Assembly (NCBI GenBank): GCA_027077795.1
Contig: JALWTT010000013.1
Coordinates: 62,001 to 126,000, forward strand
Length of the DNA: 64,000 nucleotides
Source: Thermotogaceae bacterium
GTDB taxonomy: Bacteria > Thermotogota > Thermotogae > Thermotogales > Thermotogaceae
Direction of reading: 5' to 3'
Under the pieces are notes generated by a model that was given only the letters and a program-made list of their open reading frames with translations, was not told the origin of the DNA and ran no database searches. Numbering within the stretch: position 1 is the stretch's first letter; each line of letters starts with the position of its first letter. Position numbers and translations under genes: made by a program. Positions 16,179-24,795 of this stretch are shown piece by piece.

Positions 16179-18180
16179 GCTTTTCTTTTTTCATCTCCTC
16201 CACCATTTCAGCGAACACCTCCACAACATCGGGATCGAACTGAGTTCCGGCGTTCTTCAGGATTTCCACGATTGCTTGATCCTTTGACAGAGGCTCTCTG
16301 TAAGCCCTAGCCGATGTCATGGCATCGAAAGCGTCGGCAACGGCTATTATCCGGGATTCTATCGGTATCTGTTCACACTTCAAGCCCTCCGGGTATCCAC
16401 TTCCATCGCATCTTTCATGATGGTAGAGAACTATAACAGCTAGATCTGCGAGAGCGGCGCTCTCTTTGAGCATCTCGTACCCCTTAACGGGATGTTCCTT
16501 GATCTGCTTGTATTCCTCACTGGTGAGCTTTGAGGGTTTGTTCAAAACGCTTTGAGGAATGTATATCTTCCCTATATCGTGAACGAGCGCTGCCCAATAA
16601 ATCCTGTTCACCTTCTCTCTTGGCATTCCAAGTCTTCTTGCCAATTTCGCAGACAGGTTGGCGACTCTTTCCGAATGTCCTCTTGTGTATATGTCATAGT
16701 ACTCCAGAGCCTTTGCAAGTATTATGACTATATCTCTGTAGATGCTGGACTCAAGCTCTTGGGATTTCCTGACCGTATAGAAACCTGAAACTATTTTCGC
16801 GAATTTGTCTGCTAGATCTACATCACCTGATGAGAACTCCTCTTTACTTTCCTCCGGTATGTCTAACGAAAAGAAACCTATCAAGTTCTCTCCTATCTTT
16901 AAAGGAGCGATCAAGGAGCTTCTGATGGGCTTCGAAGCATTTTTCATGACGTCGTATTCCGGCTGAGGAATGAGCTCCTCATCTTTGGATAACACATGGT
17001 CTATAACGGTGGGGTTTTGCAAGTTCAGAAAGGCGTACTTCCTTTTCAGGTGAAGGCTTTTGAGCACGTCTATATCATGTCCAACAGCTGCAATGAACCG
17101 CCACCTCTCACCGTCTAGAATCGATACAGAACCATATCTCGCTTTCGGGATCAGATCGAGTGCCAAATGGAGTATCTTTTCTAGGAACTCTTCTTCTTCC
17201 ATGGTGAACGTAGACATGCTGGCCACGATTTCCATGACATCTTGGAATTTCTCAAAATTTCTCTGAAGCTCTTTGTACAGGTGTTGTATTTGGCTGTCCA
17301 TAGCTTTTATCTGCTCGTTCGCGGCTTTCAAATTCTCACTGGCGATCCTGAGTGTTTTGTCTCTCTTACTGAGGGCATATACGAGGTAAAGGAGGGTACC
17401 AACTAAAACCGCCAATATGGCCGAGAAGGTCACAAGAAACTTCACAACTGGGAATTCCCGCTCCTCCAGGAGGTACTTTTGAAGCGTTTTCCAGTAAAAC
17501 GAATTCTCATCGGGCTTCATTTTTCTCAGGTATTCGTCGATCCTAGCCACCACGTTCTCGGTGAAAGGGAAACTCCTGGAAAACGCCATCTTGAGTTCAA
17601 CCGGTGTGAATATTATGGGCGATATGTGGTAGCGGTATTTTGACCTGTACATCAGGGCTGCTATTCTACTCACCACAGCCGCATCTGCCTTGCCACTGCT
17701 TAGAATTTTCAGGGCATCTTCATATGCATCAACCCAGGATATTTTCTCCGGTTTCACTTTGAAACCTCTTATCAAGTTCAAAAAGCCACTGGCGTAAACA
17801 TCGTTTTTAACCAAAACTATATTCATTCCTGAAAGATCGAAGATCTTCTCCACCCTTCCTCTGGTAACCACAACCCCCCAATTTGATAGGAAGGTCTCTT
17901 CGTTGAACGCGAACACCTTTGACCTCTCCGGAGTGTAAGCTATGGCAACTAGAGCATCTATCTCACCACTTCTGAGCTTTCCAATGGGATCTTTCTCATA
18001 GATGTACTTTATCTTCCAGCGCTCTCTTTCCGCTATGTAATTCAGTATATCCACGTAAAAGCCTTTTGCTTTCCCATTTTCATAGTAGCAAAGTGGATAG
18101 TCATCGTATACTCCAACCCTAATGCTTATGGCTGCGGCAACAATGGAGAGAAGCACCAACAGCATCGTGATTGATTTCAA
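16156..18180 (-). CDS. Periplasmic-sensor HD-GYP phosphodiesterase (SBP_bac_3, membrane, GAF, HD-GYP)
   Basis: About 674 residues from TTG 18180, eight bases after GGAGG. A signal or anchor helix precedes a periplasmic type 3 solute-binding domain (about residues 20-250; IRVGVYDDYPLCYYENGKAK, DALVAIAYTPERSK). Then come a second membrane helix (FLVTFSAILAVLVGTLLYLV), coiled coil, a GAF domain (about 330-470) and a C-terminal HD-GYP domain with HDIGK, HHERCDGSGYP and VADAFDAMTSARAYR. All metal and GYP residues are present, so c-di-GMP hydrolysis is likely. It follows the diguanylate cyclase by 2 nt. Confidence 0.9.
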   Translation of the reverse strand: MKSITMLLVLLSIVAAAISIRVGVYDDYPLCYYENGKAKGFYVDILNYIAERERWKIKYIYEKDPIGKLRSGEIDALVAIAYTPERSKVFAFNEETFLSNWGVVVTRGRVEKIFDLSGMNIVLVKNDVYASGFLNLIRGFKVKPEKISWVDAYEDALKILSSGKADAAVVSRIAALMYRSKYRYHISPIIFTPVELKMAFSRSFPFTENVVARIDEYLRKMKPDENSFYWKTLQKYLLEEREFPVVKFLVTFSAILAVLVGTLLYLVYALSKRDKTLRIASENLKAANEQIKAMDSQIQHLYKELQRNFEKFQDVMEIVASMSTFTMEEEEFLEKILHLALDLIPKARYGSVSILDGERWRFIAAVGHDIDVLKSLHLKRKYAFLNLQNPTVIDHVLSKDEELIPQPEYDVMKNASKPIRSSLIAPLKIGENLIGFFSLDIPEESKEEFSSGDVDLADKFAKIVSGFYTVRKSQELESSIYRDIVIILAKALEYYDIYTRGHSERVANLSAKLARRLGMPREKVNRIYWAALVHDIGKIYIPQSVLNKPSKLTSEEYKQIKEHPVKGYEMLKESAALADLAVIVLYHHERCDGSGYPEGLKCEQIPIESRIIAVADAFDAMTSARAYREPLSKDQAIVEILKNAGTQFDPDVVEVFAEMVEEMKKEKLNRASSE

Positions 18181-18182
18181 CG

Positions 18183-20462
18183 TCAATCCCTCCTGAAGGT
18201 GCTTTCGTAGGTTTCCATCAGCTTCTCGCATTCTTCCCTCCTTCTTTTCTTTATGTACAATAGCTCGTCCGCCTCCTTGAAAGCCTCTCGGAAGGACTTC
18301 CCTTTCATTGAAGAAATCCCATACGAAAACGATACCCCCGTTGAGAAGCGAGCCCTTTTGATGATTTCTTCCGCTTTTCTCTCATCCGCCCCTTGAAGTA
18401 GTATCAGGAATTCATCTCCCCCCCATCTGACGATTATATCCGTGTCTCTCAGAGACCTCATGATATCTTTGGAAAACTTCTTGAGAATGACATCTCCAAA
18501 GTCATGTCCAAAGGTGTCATTGATGACCTTCAAACAATCTATATCAGCTATCACCACTGAAAATGTCTTGCCAGGATCCACGAGCATATCTTCGTGTGAT
18601 CTGAACCACTCGTCAAAGAACGCCCTTGTGAATGTCCCGGTGAGCGGATCTTTGAAAGCCTTCTCCTTGAATTCCTCCAGTTTTCTTTCCAGACTCTGCA
18701 TTTTCAGGTTCTTCTCAATGTGACTCGCCACGGTTCGCAGGAGGTCCACTTCATAAGGACTTATGGAGTTGTATCCCAACCGGGATGCCATTAATATGAA
18801 CCTCACATCTCCTCCAATTCTTATTGGATATCCATAGTGTGATATAGAAGGGCTCTTCAGACCCAGTGGACACCGGAAGTCCTCGCCGAATCTCCTGAGA
18901 TCGGGGAAGAGTATATCCTTTCCTATCATTACGTACCTTTCGACCACAGGCATCGCTTCCAAGGGGAATTCTCTCTCCGCCACAAATTCCCTTTCCACCC
19001 TTCCGCACATCAACAAGCACGTGTTCCCTCTTATCTCAAAAAGGGCGATGTTGACGTTTGGCAGAACCTTCCTCGCTATGTTTAGAAGGCTTTCACATGT
19101 ACTGGAGCTACTTGAGATCAGATCCGATAGGAATTCCGATATGATGTTAAGGAAGTTTTCAATGGACTCTTTCATGACAAACGAGGATACATCCTCTATG
19201 AATAGCATCACCGCTTTCTTCCCTTTGAAGATCACCGGGATTGAGTTGACCACAAACGTGGCGGTTCTTCCATCTACCATGATACCTTTCTCAACGGCTG
19301 GAGGAAGCTTTGCTCCAGTTTCTATGACAACCTTTGCCCTCCTATACGCCATTTCCCTGTATTCCGCTGGTGTGAAGCTCATGGCGTTAAACCCGGCCAA
19401 ATCCTCCATACTTCTCACTCCGATTATCTTTAAAACCTTCTTGTTCGCGTACAGTATCTCATCTATCGTGTGTATCACCACACCCTTATCGGAATCCTCG
19501 TACTCTTTCAGATCTTCTTCGGTTATCACGGAGTATCCACTCTTGCTAACGTTCTCGAGATTCTGTCTGTATATTTTCGAATCCATGATGGCTTTGTTCA
19601 GAGCCGATTCCACGTTTTCCTTGATCTCAGAAACTCCGTACTTCAGATTCACAGGAATACCGGCCATCCGCATCAGATCTTTTGAAATTCCCCTGATGAA
19701 CTCCTCAACATCAAGTTTTCTTCTCAAAAGAACGACAAACATGTCCTCTTTGAACCTTATCAGCATTTCGTTCTCTTCTATCCTTGACTTCGTGATCGTG
19801 GCGAGAAGTCGTAGCACCTCATCTCCTTTTCGGTAGCCCAGCGCTCGGTTTATCTGTGAGAGGTCTTCAACGTCGATGATCACGATCATCACGAATCCCT
19901 TGAGTTCGTTCAAAACGGAGAAAAAGTATTCACGTTTCAGAGCACCAGTCAACTTATCAAAGGCATCTGAAGCTCCCTTGAAATCCCTCATGAAGCACCC
20001 AAGGATCCTCGCGATGAGCCTAAATGCACCTTTTTTCTCCTCTGTGAAACTGTCGCTTTCCGCTATGAATCCAATTATCCCTATGGTTTTTTCAGAATAT
20101 GTCACGGGGATTCCAAAGAATGCGTGCTTCTTCACATTCAACCCCTTTGGAACACTGACCCTGTATTCCCCTTTTGAGAATTCCCAGAGGTTTTCCAGGT
20201 AGATCTCCTCTCCCTTGTCAGCTATGTAGCACAGGAGGCATTTTTTCGAGGTGGGTATAGTTAGATTTCTCAAGAGCGGAGTTTTGGATTTGGCGAAACC
20301 GAAGGTTATGCTTTCCCCACTTACGGTTGCTATGAGCACTTCCACATCCTTGTGAATTTCATCCAAAAGATCCGAGATCTGCCGAACCGCTTCATAAACA
20401 TCTGCCCCCCCGATGAAGAGGCTCAGGAGTTCTCTTGAAATCTCATCAACAGTATTCAGCAC
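18183..20462 (-). CDS. Soluble GAF-GGDEF(degenerate)-PAS-GAF-GGDEF diguanylate cyclase
   Basis: About 759 residues from GTG 20462, seven bases after GAAGG; an in-frame GTG at 20504 overlaps a TATAAT-like element and has no ribosome site. The N-terminal GAF is followed by a GGDEF-like domain whose signature is replaced by RFKEDMF (about residue 239), presumably inactive or GTP-sensing. A PAS-like segment (EILYANKKVLKIIGV) and a second GAF follow. The C-terminal GGDEF domain has DPLTGTFTR, an inhibitory I-site RDTD five residues before an intact GGDEF (about residue 679), and metal Asp in VVIADIDCLK. It has no membrane segment. It sits between transporter permeases and the HD-GYP gene. Confidence 0.9.
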   Translation of the reverse strand: MLNTVDEISRELLSLFIGGADVYEAVRQISDLLDEIHKDVEVLIATVSGESITFGFAKSKTPLLRNLTIPTSKKCLLCYIADKGEEIYLENLWEFSKGEYRVSVPKGLNVKKHAFFGIPVTYSEKTIGIIGFIAESDSFTEEKKGAFRLIARILGCFMRDFKGASDAFDKLTGALKREYFFSVLNELKGFVMIVIIDVEDLSQINRALGYRKGDEVLRLLATITKSRIEENEMLIRFKEDMFVVLLRRKLDVEEFIRGISKDLMRMAGIPVNLKYGVSEIKENVESALNKAIMDSKIYRQNLENVSKSGYSVITEEDLKEYEDSDKGVVIHTIDEILYANKKVLKIIGVRSMEDLAGFNAMSFTPAEYREMAYRRAKVVIETGAKLPPAVEKGIMVDGRTATFVVNSIPVIFKGKKAVMLFIEDVSSFVMKESIENFLNIISEFLSDLISSSSSTCESLLNIARKVLPNVNIALFEIRGNTCLLMCGRVEREFVAEREFPLEAMPVVERYVMIGKDILFPDLRRFGEDFRCPLGLKSPSISHYGYPIRIGGDVRFILMASRLGYNSISPYEVDLLRTVASHIEKNLKMQSLERKLEEFKEKAFKDPLTGTFTRAFFDEWFRSHEDMLVDPGKTFSVVIADIDCLKVINDTFGHDFGDVILKKFSKDIMRSLRDTDIIVRWGGDEFLILLQGADERKAEEIIKRARFSTGVSFSYGISSMKGKSFREAFKEADELLYIKKRRREECEKLMETYESTFRRD

Positions 20463-20531
20463 TTTCTCCCCTTCTTCTATCACTTTCCAGTGGAGATTAT
20501 ACACTACACGGCAGTGGGGTTTCTCGGAGTT

Positions 20532-21359
20532 TCATCCTTTCAGTGCGCCGGCGAGTATTCCCCTTATGAAGTATCTTCCAAGTAGCAAAAAGAATCCAAC
20601 AGGTACGACTATCCCTATTATCGCAGCGGCCATCTGGAGGTTATACAGTGCGACGAAACTCCCCTTTACCTCGGCGAGTTTCACTTGTAGGGTTGCAGTT
20701 TGAGGGGTCGAGAGGGTGAGAGCTAGGAGAAACTCGTTCCACACTTGGGTGAAAACTAGAATAGCGGTTGAGGCATACCCGGGCATGGCCATTGGTGAGA
20801 CGACTCTGAAAAATATCTGCCTTTTCGTCGCTCCATCCATTTCCGCGGCTTCTTCTATCTCCCTGGGAACGGACATGAAGAATGTCCCCATGAGTATGCT
20901 GGCCAGCGGAACGTTTAAAATGGAATAACTCATGATCATTCCCGCGTGTGTGAGAGCGAGTCGGGTTCGTGCCATGAGCTGAACGAGTGGAACTAGGATC
21001 GCTTGGTATGGCAGATAGAGTGAGATCCCCACAAGGACAAAAAGAATTTTCGAAAACTTGCTCTTGAATCTGCTGAGGTAGAACCCAGATAGCCCCCCTA
21101 CAAACGACGATATAGCGGTGACAGAAGAGGATATAATGAGGGAGTTTAGCAGGGCATTTTTCACCAGTGAAAAAGCTTTGGCGTAGTTCTCCGGGTGAAG
21201 GTCGATACTCGGAATCAGATAGGTTCTCTGTGTGATCTCATAAGGTGTTTTTAGAGATGTAAGAACCATGACGTATATGGGGAGTAGATAGGCTATGGAG
21301 AGAATTATGGCTGTCGTTATGGCGAGGAATTTCACTGTTTTTTGCGATCTCGATTTCAA
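20532..21359 (-). CDS. Carbohydrate ABC transporter permease, MalG type
   Basis: About 275 residues. TTG 21359 lies eight bases after GGAGG and overlaps the preceding stop (TTGA). It has six membrane helices, and the EAA loop EEAAEMDGATKRQIFFRVVSP contacts the ATPase. The C-terminus YFIRGILAGALKG is typical of MalG-type subunits of CUT1 sugar importers. No ATPase gene is in the operon; a shared MalK/MsmK-like protein is usual for this class. Confidence 0.9.
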   Translation of the reverse strand: MKSRSQKTVKFLAITTAIILSIAYLLPIYVMVLTSLKTPYEITQRTYLIPSIDLHPENYAKAFSLVKNALLNSLIISSSVTAISSFVGGLSGFYLSRFKSKFSKILFVLVGISLYLPYQAILVPLVQLMARTRLALTHAGMIMSYSILNVPLASILMGTFFMSVPREIEEAAEMDGATKRQIFFRVVSPMAMPGYASTAILVFTQVWNEFLLALTLSTPQTATLQVKLAEVKGSFVALYNLQMAAAIIGIVVPVGFFLLLGRYFIRGILAGALKG

Positions 21360-22234
21360 CGGAACCACCTCCGGAATGCGTATATCGTGTAGGGAACGAC
21401 AACGGCGAAAGCCATGAGGAATATCACGACGCTGAGGCCAGCCCCGAAGGCCACCAAGTGTTGCTGAAACGTTGCTATGTACATGAAAAGTGCGAGAACA
21501 TCTGTCGAGTATCCAGGACCTCCAAACGTGACTATATAAACTATGTCGAACACTTTAAGGGCGGAAATTATCAGAAGCCCCATGAGTATGAAAAGTCCTC
21601 CTCTGATATTCGGAACGATTATCTGGAATAAAATCCTGAGCCTTGATGCTCCATCTATCAGAGCGGATTCCACCATTTCTTGAAGCTCCGTTGACCTAAA
21701 GGAAGATTGAATTATCACGACGGATATACCTAGATACTGCCAAACGAATATCAAGACTAGCCAGTAGGTTGCCGTATCTGGGTTGGTTATATAACCGCTC
21801 TGAAGGGAGTTAAGATGAAGGTACCTCAGAATTGTGTTCAAAACCCCTTTATCAGGTTGATACATCCACGACCAAATAGTCCCCGTAACTATAAAAGACA
21901 TGGCTGCTGGATACAGTATGAGCGTTCTCGTGTAAGTTTCAAATCCCTTTAAGTTGCTCAACTCCAGCAGGTACGCTATCAACAATGCCAGGAACAGTGT
22001 CGGTATCACACCAACTCCTAGCCACTTCAGGTTATTCTTCACATCTACCCAGAATCTGTCTATTTGGAACATCATCCTGTACCATTTCAACCCCACAAAT
22101 TCGAAGTTTGGGCGTGTGCCCCTCCAATTGGACACGGAGACGTAGAAAGTCCACACGAGCATCCCGTAGAGTAACACCAAGACTATCAGAAGAGGCAGCA
22201 CAAAAACCAGAAAATTCATGATTTTATCTCTCAT
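21356..22234 (-). CDS. Carbohydrate ABC transporter permease, MalF type
   Basis: About 292 residues from ATG 22234, with AAGGGGTG upstream; ATG 22258 is a weaker alternative. It has six membrane helices and the EAA loop QEMVESALIDGASRLRILFQ. It pairs with the MalG-type permease downstream. A strong hairpin in the 83-nt gap after the binding protein gene precedes it. Confidence 0.9.
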   Translation of the reverse strand: MRDKIMNFLVFVLPLLIVLVLLYGMLVWTFYVSVSNWRGTRPNFEFVGLKWYRMMFQIDRFWVDVKNNLKWLGVGVIPTLFLALLIAYLLELSNLKGFETYTRTLILYPAAMSFIVTGTIWSWMYQPDKGVLNTILRYLHLNSLQSGYITNPDTATYWLVLIFVWQYLGISVVIIQSSFRSTELQEMVESALIDGASRLRILFQIIVPNIRGGLFILMGLLIISALKVFDIVYIVTFGGPGYSTDVLALFMYIATFQQHLVAFGAGLSVVIFLMAFAVVVPYTIYAFRRWFR

Positions 22235-22263
22235 GAACACACCCCTTGTCATGATCATTACTC

Positions 22264-22293
22264 ATGAGGGCAGGGGGTATCCCCTGCCCTCAT
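22264..22293 (-). other. Intercistronic stem-loop between binding protein and permease genes
   Basis: A 13-bp perfect stem (22264-22276 with 22281-22293) and a 4-nt loop, with no T-run after it on minus. Such hairpins commonly protect the binding-protein part of the mRNA or lower permease expression, as between malE and malF. Confidence 0.75.
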
Positions 22294-22317
22294 TCCTTCC
22301 AGAGCTTTATGCTATCA

Positions 22318-23598
22318 TCACGGCCATTTATACCATGAAGCTCCCGTCTTCACATCGTAGAGCTCCAACATGTTTTCGACATCTGATATGGTTTTCTCCA
22401 AATTTGGCCTACTCAGGAAGCCGGCTATGACATCCCAGTAGGCTTGGGTGAAGCTGAATGGAGCTATGCTTCCATGCTGATCGAGTATGAGCCTACCCGG
22501 ATGAGTGATTATGTACTTCTGGAGCTCTTTTCTTATGGGGTCTGGGAAGTAACATGGGGATATATCCATTCTCGCAAACAGCCCACCCTGAACCACATCC
22601 GTTCTAACTTGGAATGGCTTCGAGGCAACGGTCTTGAGCCAATCCTTCACAACATCCGGATGTGGAGCACCTTTCGCCAAACCGTAGGTATCTGGGTGGA
22701 ACAGAAGTATTCTTTCCGGGACTTGTGGAAACGTGACCGCGTCAAAATCCACTCCTGGTTTCCAGCCTCTTGTCTCGAAGTAACCTATCGCCCAAGTCCC
22801 CATTATGACCATTGCTGAGTCACCAGATACGAGTAGTCCACAGGACTCATCCCAGGTTAGTGTGGAATGATAGGGATAAATATAGGGTATGAGTTCCTTG
22901 AACATCTCGAGAGCTTTCTTGAAGTTTGGATCCTTTTTAACGTTTATCTCGCCCTTGTAAAGCTTGACGTAGTACTCTGGCCCTCCAACTTCGAGAAGTA
23001 TCGAGTCGAACACGAAGGCAGCTTCCCATTTTTCCTTTGTTCCGAGTGCCAGCGGGTACATCTTGGGTCTAGCCTTCTTTATAGCCTTTGCCACCTGAAT
23101 GAGTTCTTCATAGGTTTTCGGTGGTTTCAATCCGAGCTCCTTGAAGAGTTTCTTGTTGTAGTAGAGTATATTCTGAACGTGCATGTTAAGTGGTATCGTG
23201 TAATGGTGACCTTCAATTGTGACTGCATTCGCGAGCGGTTTTGGGATGAGATTGCCGTAGTTCAGCTCATTCCAAAGGTCATCTATCGGGACGAGGTAGC
23301 CTCCATCGACGTAGGACTTGAGCTCTGCTCCTCCCAAAGTCTGCCAGGTATCAGGTGGTATGCCAGCCGCAAGCCTTGACTGAAGGACTACCCTGAGGCT
23401 GACTCCACCTCCACCTGCCACGGGATTCTCGGTCACCTTAACGTCTGGATGAGCACATTTGAAGACGTCAAACATCGCATTTGCAGCTTCCCTTTCTCCA
23501 CCTGCTGTCCACCAATGGAATATCACCAATTCTCTTTCCGCAAGCGTGATCGATGCTGTCAGAATAATCAGAGCGAATATCAGAAGAAACTTTCTCAC
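22318..23598 (-). CDS. Carbohydrate ABC transporter substrate-binding protein
   Basis: About 426 residues from GTG 23598, six bases after a GGGGGG site. The signal peptide is MRKFLLIFALIILTASITLA, with no lipobox cysteine, so the protein is free in the periplasm. The mature protein starts ERELVIFHWWTAGGE, typical of CUT1 binding proteins of the glucose/mannose or cellobiose group, with aromatic residues suited to sugar stacking. NAVTIEGHHYTIPLN is the usual hinge region. The sugar cannot be assigned. It is the first gene of the operon. Confidence 0.92.
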   Translation of the reverse strand: MRKFLLIFALIILTASITLAERELVIFHWWTAGGEREAANAMFDVFKCAHPDVKVTENPVAGGGGVSLRVVLQSRLAAGIPPDTWQTLGGAELKSYVDGGYLVPIDDLWNELNYGNLIPKPLANAVTIEGHHYTIPLNMHVQNILYYNKKLFKELGLKPPKTYEELIQVAKAIKKARPKMYPLALGTKEKWEAAFVFDSILLEVGGPEYYVKLYKGEINVKKDPNFKKALEMFKELIPYIYPYHSTLTWDESCGLLVSGDSAMVIMGTWAIGYFETRGWKPGVDFDAVTFPQVPERILLFHPDTYGLAKGAPHPDVVKDWLKTVASKPFQVRTDVVQGGLFARMDISPCYFPDPIRKELQKYIITHPGRLILDQHGSIAPFSFTQAYWDVIAGFLSRPNLEKTISDVENMLELYDVKTGASWYKWP

Positions 23599-23632
23599 AG
23601 ATATCCCCCCCTTCGTTGAGTTACATGTGAAG

Positions 23633-23661
23633 ATTATAGTACCTTGAGGATCAATTGACAA
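23633..23661 (-). promoter_or_regulatory. Sigma-70 promoter of the sugar ABC / c-di-GMP operon
   Basis: Read on minus, TTGTCA (23661-23656), a 17-base spacer and TATAAT (23638-23633). The start would be near 23626, about 28 nt before the GTG. Five downstream genes follow on this strand with gaps of at most 83 nt. Confidence 0.8.
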
Positions 23662-23678
23662 AAAATCGAGCTCTCTCT

Positions 23679-24101
23679 TTACTTGTCCTCGGGTGTTGTT
23701 TCCGTCTCCTTTTCCGAAAGTTTATCTTCTGGAAGCAAATGGCAGATTATCTCAAAAGCTTTCTTGACCACCTTGTTTTTAGCCACCATCATTTTAATGT
23801 AGCCTGGATCTGGAAAACTTATCGCCCCTGTCGGGCAGAGATTTGCACAGGTTTGACACGCGACCATGCAGTTGTACGGATATGCCACAAAGACCTTTTT
23901 GTCTTTCACATCGAAGTCAAAGACCCTTCTTCCACATGTTACAAAGCATATTCCGCATGTTGCGCATTTGTTGTAATCTATAGTTGGGTACCATTCTATC
24001 TCCCTTCTACTCATTCCCCACCATGGTATTTTTGATAAATCTTTTACAATTCTTTCCAAAGCATCCTTCCCTATAACCTCGTTAGTTTCTGGCGTGGACA
24101 T
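23679..24101 (-). CDS. Two-cluster 4Fe-4S ferredoxin-like protein
   Basis: 140 residues, ATG with a strong GGAGG eight bases upstream. The cluster ligands are in CATCGICFVTC and CMVACQTCANLCP. The spacing C-x3-C-x2-C-x3-C in the second motif differs from the usual C-x2-C. The 45-residue N-terminal extension (EIEWYPTIDYNKC) and an acidic/Lys-rich tail are outside the common ferredoxin core. It is a soluble electron carrier or an electron-input subunit; the partner is unknown. It has its own promoter and dyad. Confidence 0.85.
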   Translation of the reverse strand: MSTPETNEVIGKDALERIVKDLSKIPWWGMSRREIEWYPTIDYNKCATCGICFVTCGRRVFDFDVKDKKVFVAYPYNCMVACQTCANLCPTGAISFPDPGYIKMMVAKNKVVKKAFEIICHLLPEDKLSEKETETTPEDK

Positions 24102-24205
24102 CTTAACACCTCCTTATATTCTCTTTTTTGAATTCAAATGCCTTTTTGATCAATGTCCACGCCACCAACATTGGCAAACCCTTCTCATGCTTTCACTCCC
24201 CATAT

Positions 24206-24233
24206 TGAGAAAAAATTCTCATTTATTATAACA
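24206..24233 (-). promoter_or_regulatory. Extended -10 promoter with TGAGAA-N4-TTCTCA dyad (ferredoxin gene)
   Basis: On minus, TGT-TATAAT (24233-24225) is a full extended -10 element. The expected start is near 24218, inside the perfect dyad TGAGAA (24206-24211) / TTCTCA (24216-24221). The rest of the 367-nt gap (24102-24468) shows no convincing gene. Confidence 0.5.
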
Positions 24234-24417
24234 CATTCACGTTTCATAGCATTTTGATCGATGATGGATTTATCTTCAACACGGAAAAGTTAAGAAGAAG
24301 TAGAATGGTTCTGGTGCTATGCTAAAAGCAGGTCGTTGAAAGAGAATGGGTTTAGATGCAATATTTGCTGAAAAGATTCTTACGAGAAATTGCTGAGAAT
24401 TTTGAGGATGGATAAAA

Positions 24418-24446
24418 ATTGAGGAATTGTCAAAAAGTATTATAAT
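24418..24446 (+). promoter_or_regulatory. Sigma-70 promoter of the V/A-ATPase operon
   Basis: TTGAGG (24418-24423), a 17-base spacer and TATAAT (24441-24446). The start is expected near 24453, just upstream of the GGGAGGAG ribosome site for the first ATPase gene. Confidence 0.75.
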
Positions 24447-24468
24447 GTACGGAGCGGGAGGAGAGAGT

Positions 24469-24795
24469 ATGGAAGAAATGGACTTTTCAGAGGTTTTGAA
24501 AAAGATCGTGGATGAGGAGAAAAAACTTAGGAAGTTCAAAGAAGTGGAGAAGAAAAAGATTGAGATGGAGATTGAAAAAGAGAAGGAGGGATTTTCTGAG
24601 AGTGTTGAGAAGCAGCTGAAAGAATTCCAAGAGTCGCTGAGAAAAGATTTGGAGAATCTGGAGGAGAAACTCTCAGAAAGTTACAGGGAGTTTCAAAGAG
24701 ATCTGGGAGAAAAGTCAAAGGAAATTCTGAAGGGTTTTGAAAGTGATGTGAAGGAATTTGTCACAGAGATTGCCAGCAAGGTGATTCGACTATGA
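24469..24795 (+). CDS. atpH: V/A-type ATPase subunit H (G-like), peripheral stalk coiled coil
   Basis: About 108 residues from ATG 24469, behind GGGAGGAG. The sequence is nearly all charged heptads (KKIVDEEKKLRKFKEVEKKK), as in the H/G subunit that pairs with E in the outer stalk of V/A-ATPases. Identification rests on composition and its place as first gene of the operon. The stop overlaps subunit C by 4 nt. Confidence 0.8.
   Translation: MEEMDFSEVLKKIVDEEKKLRKFKEVEKKKIEMEIEKEKEGFSESVEKQLKEFQESLRKDLENLEEKLSESYREFQRDLGEKSKEILKGFESDVKEFVTEIASKVIRL

Noticed and set aside
18442-20202. Long plus-strand frames opposite the diguanylate cyclase gene
   Set aside because: Ser/Phe-rich shadow translations with no domain; the minus-strand gene is certain.
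24276-24539. Minus-strand 87-codon frame before the ATPase operon
   Set aside because: Half of it is the antisense of subunit H and the rest is low-complexity; there is no ribosome site.
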